26,930 nt of DNA from CAYLNH01 sp964384625 (GTDB lineage Bacteria; Verrucomicrobiota; Lentisphaeria; JABSQK01), in NCBI GenBank assembly GCA_964384625.1, contig CAYLNH010000069.1, forward strand, positions 1 through 26,930. Reading direction: 5' to 3'. Positions 7,768 to 15,758 of this stretch are shown in pieces. A program made the translations under genes and the position numbers. The notes under the pieces are model-generated. The model was not told where the DNA came from, did not search any database, and saw only the letters and a list, made by a program, of their open reading frames with translations. How positions within the stretch are numbered: the stretch's first letter is position 1; each line of letters begins with the position of its first letter.

Positions 7768-7881
7768 CCCACCCGGGCGGCCGCCGCCGAACCCCCTCCA
7801 ACTGCCCCCCCGCGGAAACGGATGGCGACGATATGCCGCCTCAGACATTCGTTGTGATGCGATGTTCCGGTCCGGAAAAGC

Positions 7882-7906
7882 CACCCGTCAGCTCGGCTGA
7901 CGGGTG
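7882..7906. terminator. Bidirectional hairpin terminator candidate
   Basis: A perfect 11-bp stem, CACCCGTCAGC (7882-7892) with GCTGACGGGTG (7896-7906), closes a TCG loop. It lies between two convergent genes, coaDE (ends 7767) and the HTH-ATPase gene (ends 7992). On the minus strand the stem is followed by CTTTTCC and on the plus strand by a TTGTTT-containing tail, so it could end transcription in both directions, though neither T-run is long. The rest of 7768-7991 contains nothing recognisable. Confidence 0.7.
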
Positions 7907-7991
7907 AATAAGTTGTTTCATCAGGCAGCCCCACTCCACCGTACCGCACTTGCCCGGCACAGGCAGGGGGATCGTTTCGCGGCAGGTGCAG

Positions 7992-9440
7992 CTACGGCGT
8001 TACGCGGCGGACCTCGCGGATACTGGTTCTGCCCTCGCCCGCCTGCCGCAAGCCGTCCATCGCCATGGTCGTCATGCCTTCCCGAATCCCGATCGCCCGC
8101 AACTCCTCATGGTCTGCGTTGTCAAGCATGGCACTCTCGATCGCCTTACTCATCGGCAGCGCCTCGAACAGCACGGTCCGTCGACGAAAACCGCGGTGGC
8201 CGCATTTCTTGCAGCCGACCGGCTGGCGAAAATCGGCGCCGACAGCGTCATGCGTCAGACCGTGTTCCTTCAGTGTCCGGGTAATGAAGGCACGCTCGCC
8301 CTTGTTCGGTTTTGCCGGCTTGCTGCAGTCCGGGCAGAGACAGCGCACCAGGCGCTGTGCCGTCACCAGGCGCAGCGCGTCAACGACGAGCAGCGGCTTT
8401 TCCACCAGATCCAGAAAGCGACGCAAGACGCTGGCGGTATCCATGCAGTGAATGTTCGCCAGGACCAGATGCCCGCTGGCGGCCGCCTGGATGCACATAT
8501 GCAGTGTCGCCGTATCCGGGATGTCGCTGACCACGAGGACATCCGGATCCGAGCGCAGCGCTGCCCGGATAAAGGCCGGGTAGGTCAGAGATTTCTCGCG
8601 ATTGACACTCATCTGAATCGCGTTCGGGATGGCGTAGGCGACCGGATCCTCGATCGTCATCACCTTGAACTCCGGCCGGTTGATCTCCGCCACACAGCCA
8701 TACAACGTGGTGGTCTTGCCCGAACCCGTGGGACCCGCAGCAATCAACAACCCGTGCGGCAGCTTCAGCGCCCGCCGTACCCGCTTCAGATCGTGCGGCG
8801 CCAGCTTGAAATCATCCAGCGTCAAGACCACCCGCATCTGATCCAGAATGCGGATCGTGATCGACTCGCCCAGATGACAGGGCACCGAGCAGACCCGCAG
8901 ATCGAGGAGATGCTCGTCAAAGGTCACCTGCAGACGGCCGTCCTGGGGATAACGGATCTCCGTCGCGTCCATGCCGCTGATCTCTTTCAACCGCTCCACC
9001 ACCGCCGGCATCAGACGGTAGTCGAACTGGCACAGCTCCTGCAGGTTGCCGTCGATGCGCAGGCGAATCTTGCCGACCCGCTCCGTGTCCGTGTCGACCG
9101 GCTCAACATGGATGTCGGTGCCACGACGGCGCCAGGCCAGCTCAAACACCAGGTCCAACGCCTGCCGGATAGGATCGTCGCCCGGCTTGATCTTGCGTTC
9201 CGCCAGTGTCGCCAGCCGCGCAAGAAACGGCTCGGGACTGACCGGCAGGTCGGGTTTCGGCGGCTTGCCCTTGAGGAACTGTTGAATGTCCTCTTCCCGG
9301 AAGCGCCATTGCCGCCCCGCCTTGAAGCCCTTCACCTTGCCGGCCCGCAGCCAGCGGTAAAACGTTGCCCGCGTCGTGTTGAGGCACTCGATCGCCTCGT
9401 CCATGGTCATCAGATTTTCGCTCTTCTCCGGGGTCGCCAT
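7992..9440 (-). CDS. Excisionase-type HTH domain fused to a GspE/PilB-like ATPase
   Basis: The 482-residue protein begins with a MerR/excisionase-like DNA-binding domain (about 11-58: TMDEAIECLNTTRATFYRWL, then RQWRFREEDIQQFL). A type II secretion / type IV pilus ATPase core follows at about 88-470: GTDIHVEP near 107, Walker A GPTGSGKT (236-243), Asp box MTIEDPVAY (261-269), and a C-terminal cysteine module (C369, C372, C410, C413). The MshEN-like N-terminal domain of assembly ATPases is missing. The Walker B region reads PDVLVVSDIPD (299-309) where the family has GEIRD, so the catalytic glutamate is aspartate and the arginine is proline; the His box is altered too (NIHCMD). ATP hydrolysis may therefore be weak. 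No other pilus or secretion gene is nearby. Role unknown; a DNA-linked regulatory ATPase is one possibility. AAGGA lies nine bases before the ATG. Confidence 0.9.
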   Translation of the reverse strand: MATPEKSENLMTMDEAIECLNTTRATFYRWLRAGKVKGFKAGRQWRFREEDIQQFLKGKPPKPDLPVSPEPFLARLATLAERKIKPGDDPIRQALDLVFELAWRRRGTDIHVEPVDTDTERVGKIRLRIDGNLQELCQFDYRLMPAVVERLKEISGMDATEIRYPQDGRLQVTFDEHLLDLRVCSVPCHLGESITIRILDQMRVVLTLDDFKLAPHDLKRVRRALKLPHGLLIAAGPTGSGKTTTLYGCVAEINRPEFKVMTIEDPVAYAIPNAIQMSVNREKSLTYPAFIRAALRSDPDVLVVSDIPDTATLHMCIQAAASGHLVLANIHCMDTASVLRRFLDLVEKPLLVVDALRLVTAQRLVRCLCPDCSKPAKPNKGERAFITRTLKEHGLTHDAVGADFRQPVGCKKCGHRGFRRRTVLFEALPMSKAIESAMLDNADHEELRAIGIREGMTTMAMDGLRQAGEGRTSIREVRRVTP

Positions 9441-9488
9441 CGTCCTGTATCCTTTCCCGACAATCCGTTACCGGTCTCAATGTATCAA

Positions 9489-9516
9489 TATATATCACAG
9501 TTATTATACTTGTCCA
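9489..9516 (-). promoter_or_regulatory. Possible promoter of the HTH-ATPase gene
   Basis: The AT-rich patch 9481-9516 stands out from GC-rich flanks and lies between two divergent genes. On the minus strand TGGACA (9511-9516) and TATATA (9489-9494) are 16 bases apart. A perfect TATAAT also occurs at 9503-9508 on the same strand but lacks a good -35. The patch may also serve the plus-strand gene at 9598. Confidence 0.4.
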
Positions 9517-9597
9517 TGGGAATCCTCCGATTCCGGCGACATTCGGGCGGTGGCCGGGCGTATTCACCGGTAGAAACCCGTCACGGGAGTGCGTCAC

Positions 9598-11280
9598 ATG
9601 AACGAGCTGATCCGCCGGTTCTTCGGGGTCCGGGCAACCTGCCCCCGCTGTGGACACAAGCGGCGGTTGAGCGTCCTCGAGCTCATCCTCAGCAAACCGC
9701 CCTGCCCCGAATGCGGACTGCGCCCCGACCAGATGCATGTCTGTGTGACCAAGTCGCAGACGACCGTCTCGCTGCCCGGCTGGCCGGCCCCGGCCCTGGT
9801 TGTCTTTCTGCCGACGGGTTTCCTGACGTTCATTGCAGTGATCAACGGCGGTTTCGGGTTTGCTCTGTTCCTCATTGCCGCGGCCCTGGTCATCTTCCGT
9901 TTGGTCTTGCGCCGGTGCGCCAACCGCCGCACTCTGCTCCTCAAGGACACGGCGATCACGCTGAACCCCGGTTCCGCCCCGCAGCCCGAACGCGTCTTCC
10001 CGTGCGGCCCCGGGACCAACACCGAAGCCGATTTGCGGCTGACCGGCAAGCAAACCGGCGTCTTCCTCAAAGCCGGCTGCTGTGCCGAACAACTCAGCCG
10101 CGGCCTGCAGCGGGACCAGTGGCAGGACCTCCTGCAGTTGCTCGACGCGTTCATTGCCGCGGCCGCGGCCCGGGAGGACCCGCCCGGGGAGGTCCTTGCG
10201 GCCGAGTTTGCCCTGTCGCGGAAGCAATCCGTCGACATGCGTGAACTGCCGCTCACCAACGATGCAGTCGAGATCTCGATCACGGCGAACCCCCAGATCA
10301 CCGTCAGCCCAACCGACGACGGACTGAAGCTTTCCACGCAGGCCGACTTCCAGTCCAAGCGCCACTGGCCGGCTGCCGCCGGCGGCCTGGTCATCACCGG
10401 TTTTATTCTGATTGCCGCCGCGGGAACCGGGCTGGATATCTGGTTGACCGCGTTACTCGGGCTCGTGGTCGCACCGTTTCTCGCGCTCTTCCATGCCTGG
10501 ATCATCCGCATCGACACCCACATCCATCCGACCGGCATTCAGGTCTGTTACGCCGTCGGCGGCATCCCGATCCGCCGCCGCAAGGTGGATCGCGAGGACG
10601 TTTACGTCGTCACCGACAGTTGGTTCGGCGGTCTTGCTCTTGCCACCCGCAAAGGCAACATCCGTATTGCCCATGCCGGCGACGCCTTCCTGAAACACCG
10701 CGTCCGGGCGCTTATCGAACGCTATCTTGACCGGCACGGCTGGGTCCCGAAGCCCCGCTTCACCGCGAATCCGGCGAACGCCGGGCACATTGTCGTTTTG
10801 CCGGCCGGCACGGACGTGATGCTCGAACGCATGGGGGTTGTCCCGGCGGTCTTTGTCGCTGCGACCACCGTCGGTTTGACGGTGCTCTCGCTGGCCGTCG
10901 GCGTCTTCTGCGGCTTCGACCAGCTGCTGACGCAGTCCCCCCTGCCGGCCCTGGCCGCGGCGGCTGCCGCCGTCGCCGTCAGCTTCCTGATTCGTCGTCT
11001 GCTGGGCTGTGCCCAGTGTCACGTGCGGCTTCGCGGCAAGAGCATTCAGGTCTGGTGGGAGCTCTTCGGCCGCCGCTTGGCGGAACGGGATTTCAGGGCG
11101 TTCGGCCCCTTCCTGACGACGCGCATCGCATCCATCCCGGGCACCAGCCGCACGGCCCTGCAGCTCAGCAGCGGCCAGACCGACGTCCGGATCGGCTCCC
11201 GTCTCAACAATGACGAACTGGCGTGGCTCGAAGACACGGTCCAACGGTTATTGGAGGAAGCCGGGCAGGAGGCCGTTTAA
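9598..11280 (+). CDS. Zinc-ribbon membrane protein with three membrane-hairpin/beta-domain repeats
   Basis: No named family was recognised. The 560-residue product starts with a zinc ribbon (CPRCGHK, then CPECGLR about 20 residues later). Three units then follow, each a hydrophobic hairpin plus a beta-rich soluble domain that ends in an amphipathic helix. Hairpins lie at about 60-100, 255-298 and 408-455. The domain ends read QWQDLLQLLDAFI, RVRALIERYLDR and ELAWLEDTVQRLL. The pattern recalls bacterial PH-like (bPH) membrane proteins, but this is an inference from layout and not a motif match. The ATG at 9598 has GGGAG (9585-9589) eight bases upstream; a GTG at 9589 would add three residues. 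It converges with the proline-rich gene, leaving only four bases between stops. Confidence 0.85.
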   Translation: MNELIRRFFGVRATCPRCGHKRRLSVLELILSKPPCPECGLRPDQMHVCVTKSQTTVSLPGWPAPALVVFLPTGFLTFIAVINGGFGFALFLIAAALVIFRLVLRRCANRRTLLLKDTAITLNPGSAPQPERVFPCGPGTNTEADLRLTGKQTGVFLKAGCCAEQLSRGLQRDQWQDLLQLLDAFIAAAAAREDPPGEVLAAEFALSRKQSVDMRELPLTNDAVEISITANPQITVSPTDDGLKLSTQADFQSKRHWPAAAGGLVITGFILIAAAGTGLDIWLTALLGLVVAPFLALFHAWIIRIDTHIHPTGIQVCYAVGGIPIRRRKVDREDVYVVTDSWFGGLALATRKGNIRIAHAGDAFLKHRVRALIERYLDRHGWVPKPRFTANPANAGHIVVLPAGTDVMLERMGVVPAVFVAATTVGLTVLSLAVGVFCGFDQLLTQSPLPALAAAAAAVAVSFLIRRLLGCAQCHVRLRGKSIQVWWELFGRRLAERDFRAFGPFLTTRIASIPGTSRTALQLSSGQTDVRIGSRLNNDELAWLEDTVQRLLEEAGQEAV

Positions 11281-11284
11281 CCTT

Positions 11285-11527
11285 TTACCTGGGCGGCACG
11301 CCCGGGGGCGGCAGCGGTCTTCTGGGCGGCGTCGGCGGCGCCGGCGCGGGTTTCGCAACAATGGAACCCGGGGCCTTCGGCGGGTCCTCCGGCGGCTCGG
11401 GGACTTCGGCATCCCTGCTTCCGCCGTCCGGTCCCTGGTGATCGACTCCCGGCAACGCCGGCGTGGCCGGCGGCGGGTCAGCCGGTTCTGGCGTCGGGGT
11501 CTTCTGCGATTGGTCCTTGTCACTCAT
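11285..11527 (-). CDS. Small proline-rich protein A
   Basis: This is an 80-residue, soluble, probably disordered protein that starts MSDKDQSQKTPTPEPADPPP and is about one-third proline with acidic residues. It has no signal peptide or membrane helix. AGGAAG lies seven bases before the ATG at 11527, a good ribosome site. It follows protein B by 22 bases on the same strand, and the two share a start pattern (MS plus a polar stretch, then proline-rich sequence), so they look like diverged duplicates in one operon. Proline-rich frames can arise by chance in GC-rich DNA, which limits confidence. No function can be assigned. Confidence 0.6.
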   Translation of the reverse strand: MSDKDQSQKTPTPEPADPPPATPALPGVDHQGPDGGSRDAEVPEPPEDPPKAPGSIVAKPAPAPPTPPRRPLPPPGVPPR

Positions 11528-11549
11528 GGGAAGTCTTCCTCAGATGGTT

Positions 11550-11834
11550 TCAGCGGCCGAAAATCGCCCGGATAATCCGGGGGATCAGGGGTTGCGCTCC
11601 GGACAGACGCGGCGCCGGATCCGGCGGCGGCGGCACATCGGCATCAGGCGCGGACGGCGCTGCCTTGTCGTTCTTTTTCTCCTTCGGCTCGATCGCCGGC
11701 ACGCCCGCGGTCCGCACCGGGCCCGGCGGCGGGTCGTCCGGCGCCGCCGGTTTCGGTTCAGTCGGCGGCATCTTCGGTTTGGGCGGCCGTTCCGGCGTGT
11801 CGGGCTTATCCTGCGGGTTGCCTGCTTCACTCAT
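11550..11834 (-). CDS. Small proline-rich protein B
   Basis: The 94-residue product begins MSEAGNPQDKPDTPERPPKP, continues as a proline- and charge-rich disordered stretch, and ends in a short amphipathic or hydrophobic tail, PLIPRIIRAIFGR, which might bind a membrane or partner. The start at 11834 has GAGGG about eight bases upstream, and an extended -10 promoter lies at 11876-11904. A longer open frame reaches 12212 but runs back across the promoter and into the permease gene, so the internal start is preferred. It is probably co-transcribed with protein A. No homology was recognised. Confidence 0.6.
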   Translation of the reverse strand: MSEAGNPQDKPDTPERPPKPKMPPTEPKPAAPDDPPPGPVRTAGVPAIEPKEKKNDKAAPSAPDADVPPPPDPAPRLSGAQPLIPRIIRAIFGR

Positions 11835-11875
11835 GATCCGGCCCTCATTTCCTGCTGTTCCGGTCGCGCTCCTGG

Positions 11876-11904
11876 AGTATAGCAAATCGAAACGCTGATT
11901 GCCA
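11876..11904 (-). promoter_or_regulatory. Predicted promoter of the proline-rich gene pair
   Basis: On the minus strand TGGCAA (11899-11904) and TATACT (11876-11881) are 17 bases apart, and TGC directly before the -10 makes it an extended -10. The same TGC-TATA arrangement occurs before pal. Transcription would start near 11869, about 35 bases before the start codon of protein B. Confidence 0.55.
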
Positions 11905-12040
11905 GTCCAACGGCGTTTCGAAGCCGGTGGTTGGTGATCGGTTGCGGAGACCATCTGTCCAACCTGGCGCAACGGTGGTCCCGAAGATGCGCGGGCGAGG
12001 AGAATTACACCGTCGTCAATGACCGGCCACCAATGACCCG

Positions 12041-13324
12041 CTACTCGTGGCGCAGGGCCTCGATGGGATCCAGGTCGGCGGCGCGCTTGGCCGGATACAG
12101 ACCGAAGACCACGCCGACCAGGGCCGAGACGCCGAACGCGACCACCAGGCTCCACCAGGTAACGATCGTCATAATGTCCCAGCGCCATTGCACGAAGGTC
12201 GGGATCAACCATCCCAGGGCGACGCCGATGATGCCGCCGCCGACACTGAGGACGATGGTTTCCACCAGGAACTGCACGACGATGTCGGCTTTGCGCGCGC
12301 CCATCGCGCGGCGCACGCCGATCTCGCGGGTGCGCTCGGTCACGGTTGCCAGCATGATATTCATAATGCCGATGCCGCCGACCAGCAGCGAGATCGCGGC
12401 GATCGAACCGAGGACAATGGTGAAGATCCGCTTGGTTTCTTCGGCCTGGCGCAGGAGCCGCAGCGGCACATCGATCTGGTAGTCCTTCTTATCGTGGAAG
12501 TGCTCCAGGATGCGCTGGACGCCGAGGGCTGCCGACTCGACGTTCTCGGTCTCATCGCACTGGACGATGATGCGATGCAGCTGCACGGTCTCGCGCGAGA
12601 ACTCCCCGGAGGAACGTTTGGCGATGGTTTCGCCGAAGCGCGCCCGGGCGGTGGCCAGCGGGATGAACATGTTCAGGTCCCAGCGGCCGCCAAGCCCCTC
12701 CTTGCGATCCGGCTCCGACAGCGAGGATTCCACTACGCCGATCACGGAGTAGTAGAACTGTCCCACGCGCACCGTCTGCTGCAACGGATTCCGATAAGCG
12801 AAAAGCTGCCGCGCCAGGTTCTCGGTGACCACGCAGACATTCTTGGAAAACTCCTCATCCGTCTGGCTCAGGAACCGTCCTTCCCGCAGCCGCCGCTGGC
12901 GCAGCGGGAAGTAGCCGGGCAGGGTGCCGACAACCTTAACCTGCTCCTTGTGCCGGCCGTGCAGTGCTTCTTCGCGGATCTCGCGGATCGGCATGATCCG
13001 TTCCACGTGCGGCACCGAGTTGGTGATACGCCAGGCATCCAGATAGGTGAGCCCGTACGCCAGCGAGTAGCTGTTGCCCTGACTCGAGGCCTGCTCGTCC
13101 TGCGGCGGTTTGACACTGCTGAGGATGATGTTCGTGCTGCCCTGCCGACGGATCGCTTCCTGGGCCTCGTAGCTGGCGCCCTCGCCGATGGCCAGCATTG
13201 CCACCACCGAACAGACGCCGAAGATAATGCCCAGCATCGTCAAAACCGAACGCGCCTTGTGCAGCAGCAGGTTTTTCGCGCCCAACTTGATCGTCCGCAT
13301 GGCGCTGCCGGTCGAGAGCCTCAT
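12041..13324 (-). CDS. MacB/FtsX-type ABC transporter permease
   Basis: The 427-residue inner-membrane protein has the MacB topology. One N-terminal helix (about 27-48, in SVLTMLGIIFGVCSVVAMLA) is followed by a periplasmic domain of about 250 residues. Three C-terminal helices (about 300-415) then form the FtsX domain, with TERTREIGVRRAMGA before the third helix and YPAKRAADLDPIEALRHE at the end. It would couple ATP hydrolysis by the neighbouring ATPase to movement of substrate or conformational signal through the adaptor and outer-membrane factor. Its ATG overlaps the ATPase stop (ATGA, 13321-13324). ATP-binding and permease parts are separate genes here, unlike MacB of E. coli, where they are one protein. 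Substrate unknown. Confidence 0.93.
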   Translation of the reverse strand: MRLSTGSAMRTIKLGAKNLLLHKARSVLTMLGIIFGVCSVVAMLAIGEGASYEAQEAIRRQGSTNIILSSVKPPQDEQASSQGNSYSLAYGLTYLDAWRITNSVPHVERIMPIREIREEALHGRHKEQVKVVGTLPGYFPLRQRRLREGRFLSQTDEEFSKNVCVVTENLARQLFAYRNPLQQTVRVGQFYYSVIGVVESSLSEPDRKEGLGGRWDLNMFIPLATARARFGETIAKRSSGEFSRETVQLHRIIVQCDETENVESAALGVQRILEHFHDKKDYQIDVPLRLLRQAEETKRIFTIVLGSIAAISLLVGGIGIMNIMLATVTERTREIGVRRAMGARKADIVVQFLVETIVLSVGGGIIGVALGWLIPTFVQWRWDIMTIVTWWSLVVAFGVSALVGVVFGLYPAKRAADLDPIEALRHE

Positions 13325-14010
13325 TTCCGGACCTCCCGTTCAATCTCGCCGTCATGCAGGTAGATGATTCGATGCGCCCGTTCCGAGACGCTGTCGTCAT
13401 GGGTCACCACGATGATCGTCTTGCCGCCGACGTTCATCTCGTCGATCAGATCGAGCACTTCCGCTTCCGTCGTCGAGTCCAGGTTGCCGGTCGGTTCATC
13501 AGCGAGGACCACCAGCGGGTCATTGGCCAGCGCCCGGGCCAGGGCAACGCGCTGCATCTGTCCGCCCGACAACTCGCTGGGACGGTGGTTGAGGCGATCG
13601 CCCAGTCCAACGCGACCGGCCAGTTCGATGCCGCGCGCGGCGGATTCGGTCGCCGACACGTTCTGGTAGAACAACGGCACCTCGATATTCTCCAGCACCG
13701 TCAACTGCTCAATCAGATTGAATGACTGAAAGACAAAGCCGATGCGCTGCCCGCGAATCGCCGACAGCGTATCGTCATCCATCACCGACACGTCATCACC
13801 GCCCAGGAGATATCGTCCCCGAGTCGGGCGGTCGAGGCAGCCGAGCAGGTTCAGCATGGTCGACTTGCCGGAGCCGGACGTGCCCATGATCGCCAGATAC
13901 TCACCCGGCTCGACCTGCAGCGAGACGTCGCGCAAGGCGTGCACGGTGACCTCGCCCATGTGGTAGGTCTTGTGGATTCCCTGCAATTGAACAATGCCCT
14001 GGTCGTTCAT
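13321..14010 (-). CDS. ABC transporter ATP-binding protein, MacB/LolD type
   Basis: This is a 229-residue cytoplasmic ATPase with every motif of the family: Walker A GTSGSGKST (43-51), Q-loop Q95, signature LSGGQ (147-151), Walker B VVLADEP with D171/E172, and switch H204. Its length is that of a stand-alone LolD/MacB-type domain. It overlaps the adaptor gene by ATGA (14007-14010) and the permease gene by ATGA (13321-13324), so the three are translated as a coupled set. It powers the tripartite transporter encoded by this operon. Confidence 0.95.
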   Translation of the reverse strand: MNDQGIVQLQGIHKTYHMGEVTVHALRDVSLQVEPGEYLAIMGTSGSGKSTMLNLLGCLDRPTRGRYLLGGDDVSVMDDDTLSAIRGQRIGFVFQSFNLIEQLTVLENIEVPLFYQNVSATESAARGIELAGRVGLGDRLNHRPSELSGGQMQRVALARALANDPLVVLADEPTGNLDSTTEAEVLDLIDEMNVGGKTIIVVTHDDSVSERAHRIIYLHDGEIEREVRK

Positions 14011-15758
14011 GTGCCCGACTTCGACCCGCGCCGCCGGCCGTTGCCCTGTTTCAGGCGGTCCCGCATCGCCTTGCGCTCCGCCGGCGTCATCGCCTTGAGG
14101 CGTTTGATGAAGGCTTCGCGTTTGTCGGCCGGGATACGGTCCAGGACCTCCTGCGGCAGGCCCAGGTCCGTCTCGCCGTTCCTGGCTTCTTCCCGGGCGG
14201 CGGCCTCCGCCGCCAGCCGTTCCTTCGCGGCTTCCGCCTTCTTGAGATCGGCGGCGGTGACTTCCTCCGAGCTAATCACGCGGATACCCAGGTTCTCCGC
14301 TTCGCTGGTCGCCGGCGGGTTCAACAGCACTTCATCGCCTTCCTCCAGCCCGGCGACAATCTGGATGTCGGTATCGTTGAACAGCCCGACGGACACCTGA
14401 CGGGCTTCCACGTCCGTCAACTGGCGGACGAAGCACACCTGTTTGCCGTCAATCGTGGTGACGCTCTGGATCGGCACGCGCAGGACATCGTCCAGTTTGG
14501 TGACGACGATCTCAACGCGGGCGGAGAGGCCGGGCTTCACTTCGGCCGGCAGGTCGTCTTCGATCAGGATTTCGGTGCTGTAGACCTTCAGGTCCGGGTT
14601 CAGCCACCGGCTCTGCGGGTCCGGCATGACCGCAAGCTTCGAGACCTTGCCCCGGAACCGGCGTTCCGGCAGCGCGTCAATCGAGACATAAGCCAGCTGG
14701 CCCAACTGCAAAAGGCTCATACTTGATTCATGCACCTTGACGCCGACCTTCATCCGGCTGGTGTCCGGCAGCTTGATCAGTTGCTGTCTCTGGTGCACCA
14801 TCGAGCCGACCTCGATGGCATTCTGACTGCGGTGCCAACGGCCTTGCGGGTACACCACCAGGCCGTCCTGCGGCGCCGTAATGCGGGCCTTCTTGATCTG
14901 TTCCTCCCACCATTTCAGTTTTGTTTCGCGGTAGCTCTTCTTCGCTTCCTTCGCCTTCAGGTCGGCCCGTTTCTGCGCCAACGATGCGTTCGACCGACGC
15001 TTGACGCGATCCAGTTCTTCCTTGGTCTTGGTGACGTCGGACTTCAGCTTTGCCAGTTTTTGCGGGATCGTGTATTTCTTCAACAAGCGGAGTTTTTCTC
15101 TGGCTTTCTCCAGATCGATTTCCTTGCGCTTGACCGCGAGCCGATCGCCCTCGAGCTCGGAGCGGGTGGCGTAGCCTTTCTCCTGCAGTTTTTCGGTCCA
15201 GGCCAGCCGGTCCCTGGCCTGTTCCAGGTCAGCTGCGGCAACGGTAATCGCAGACTGCGCATTCTTGATTTCCAGGGGGCCGTCGCCGTCACGATACTTC
15301 TCCAGCTCGATCTCGGCGAACTTCACTTTCAGCTCGGCTTCCCGGATGTTTGTGGCGTTCTGGCTCTTGGTGATTTCAAGGCTCTCCTTCGCCTGTTCAT
15401 ACGCCGACAGATCGCTCTGATACGAGATCTTCTCCTGGTCGTACTTCTCGTGCAGCTCGGACGTATCCAGTTCGACCAGAAGGTCGCCTTTCTTGACGTA
15501 CGTACCCTCGTCAACCACGGAGATGATCCGGCGCTGGCCGGTGACCTCGGAGTTGATCCGGACTTCGCGCACGGCTTCGACCGCGCCGCCTTCCGTAATG
15601 CTGACGAGCATGTCGCCGCGCTTCACCGTATACACCGGGCCGCGCAGAATATCGCGGACGCCGTCGCTGCCGCCGCCGCGGAGGATCAGCCAGGCGCCGC
15701 CGCCCAGCAGGGCCAGCAACGCGCCCGCAAGAATGCCGATCTTAATCTTCTTGCTCAT
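14007..15758 (-). CDS. Periplasmic adaptor (membrane fusion) protein, HlyD/MacA family
   Basis: The 583-residue protein is anchored by an N-terminal helix (about 6-27). It has the usual adaptor order: a lipoyl half-motif near 75-98 (VVDEGTYVKKGDLLVELD), a long coiled-coil hairpin (about 100-285), the return lipoyl strand (ARITAPQDGLV), and beta-barrel and membrane-proximal domains to about 490. The hairpin is long, at about 185 residues, which suits reaching a TolC-type channel. An unusual C-terminal extension of about 80 charged, alanine-rich residues (from 505) ends in a short motif rich in Arg and Lys, beyond the usual end of MacA-type adaptors. The ATG overlaps the stop of the outer-membrane factor (15755-15758). 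Confidence 0.94.
   Translation of the reverse strand: MSKKIKIGILAGALLALLGGGAWLILRGGGSDGVRDILRGPVYTVKRGDMLVSITEGGAVEAVREVRINSEVTGQRRIISVVDEGTYVKKGDLLVELDTSELHEKYDQEKISYQSDLSAYEQAKESLEITKSQNATNIREAELKVKFAEIELEKYRDGDGPLEIKNAQSAITVAAADLEQARDRLAWTEKLQEKGYATRSELEGDRLAVKRKEIDLEKAREKLRLLKKYTIPQKLAKLKSDVTKTKEELDRVKRRSNASLAQKRADLKAKEAKKSYRETKLKWWEEQIKKARITAPQDGLVVYPQGRWHRSQNAIEVGSMVHQRQQLIKLPDTSRMKVGVKVHESSMSLLQLGQLAYVSIDALPERRFRGKVSKLAVMPDPQSRWLNPDLKVYSTEILIEDDLPAEVKPGLSARVEIVVTKLDDVLRVPIQSVTTIDGKQVCFVRQLTDVEARQVSVGLFNDTDIQIVAGLEEGDEVLLNPPATSEAENLGIRVISSEEVTAADLKKAEAAKERLAAEAAAREEARNGETDLGLPQEVLDRIPADKREAFIKRLKAMTPAERKAMRDRLKQGNGRRRGSKSGT

Noticed and set aside
5689..7884. 731-codon minus-strand frame opposite the kinase and coaDE
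   Set aside because: It spans two complete plus-strand genes with clear catalytic motifs, and its product has antisense-type composition. The open frame is a by-product of codon bias.
7950..10244. 764-codon plus-strand frame opposite the HTH-ATPase gene
   Set aside because: It runs across a divergent promoter region and into a different frame of the next gene. Its composition (Arg, Gln, His, Pro) is antisense-like.
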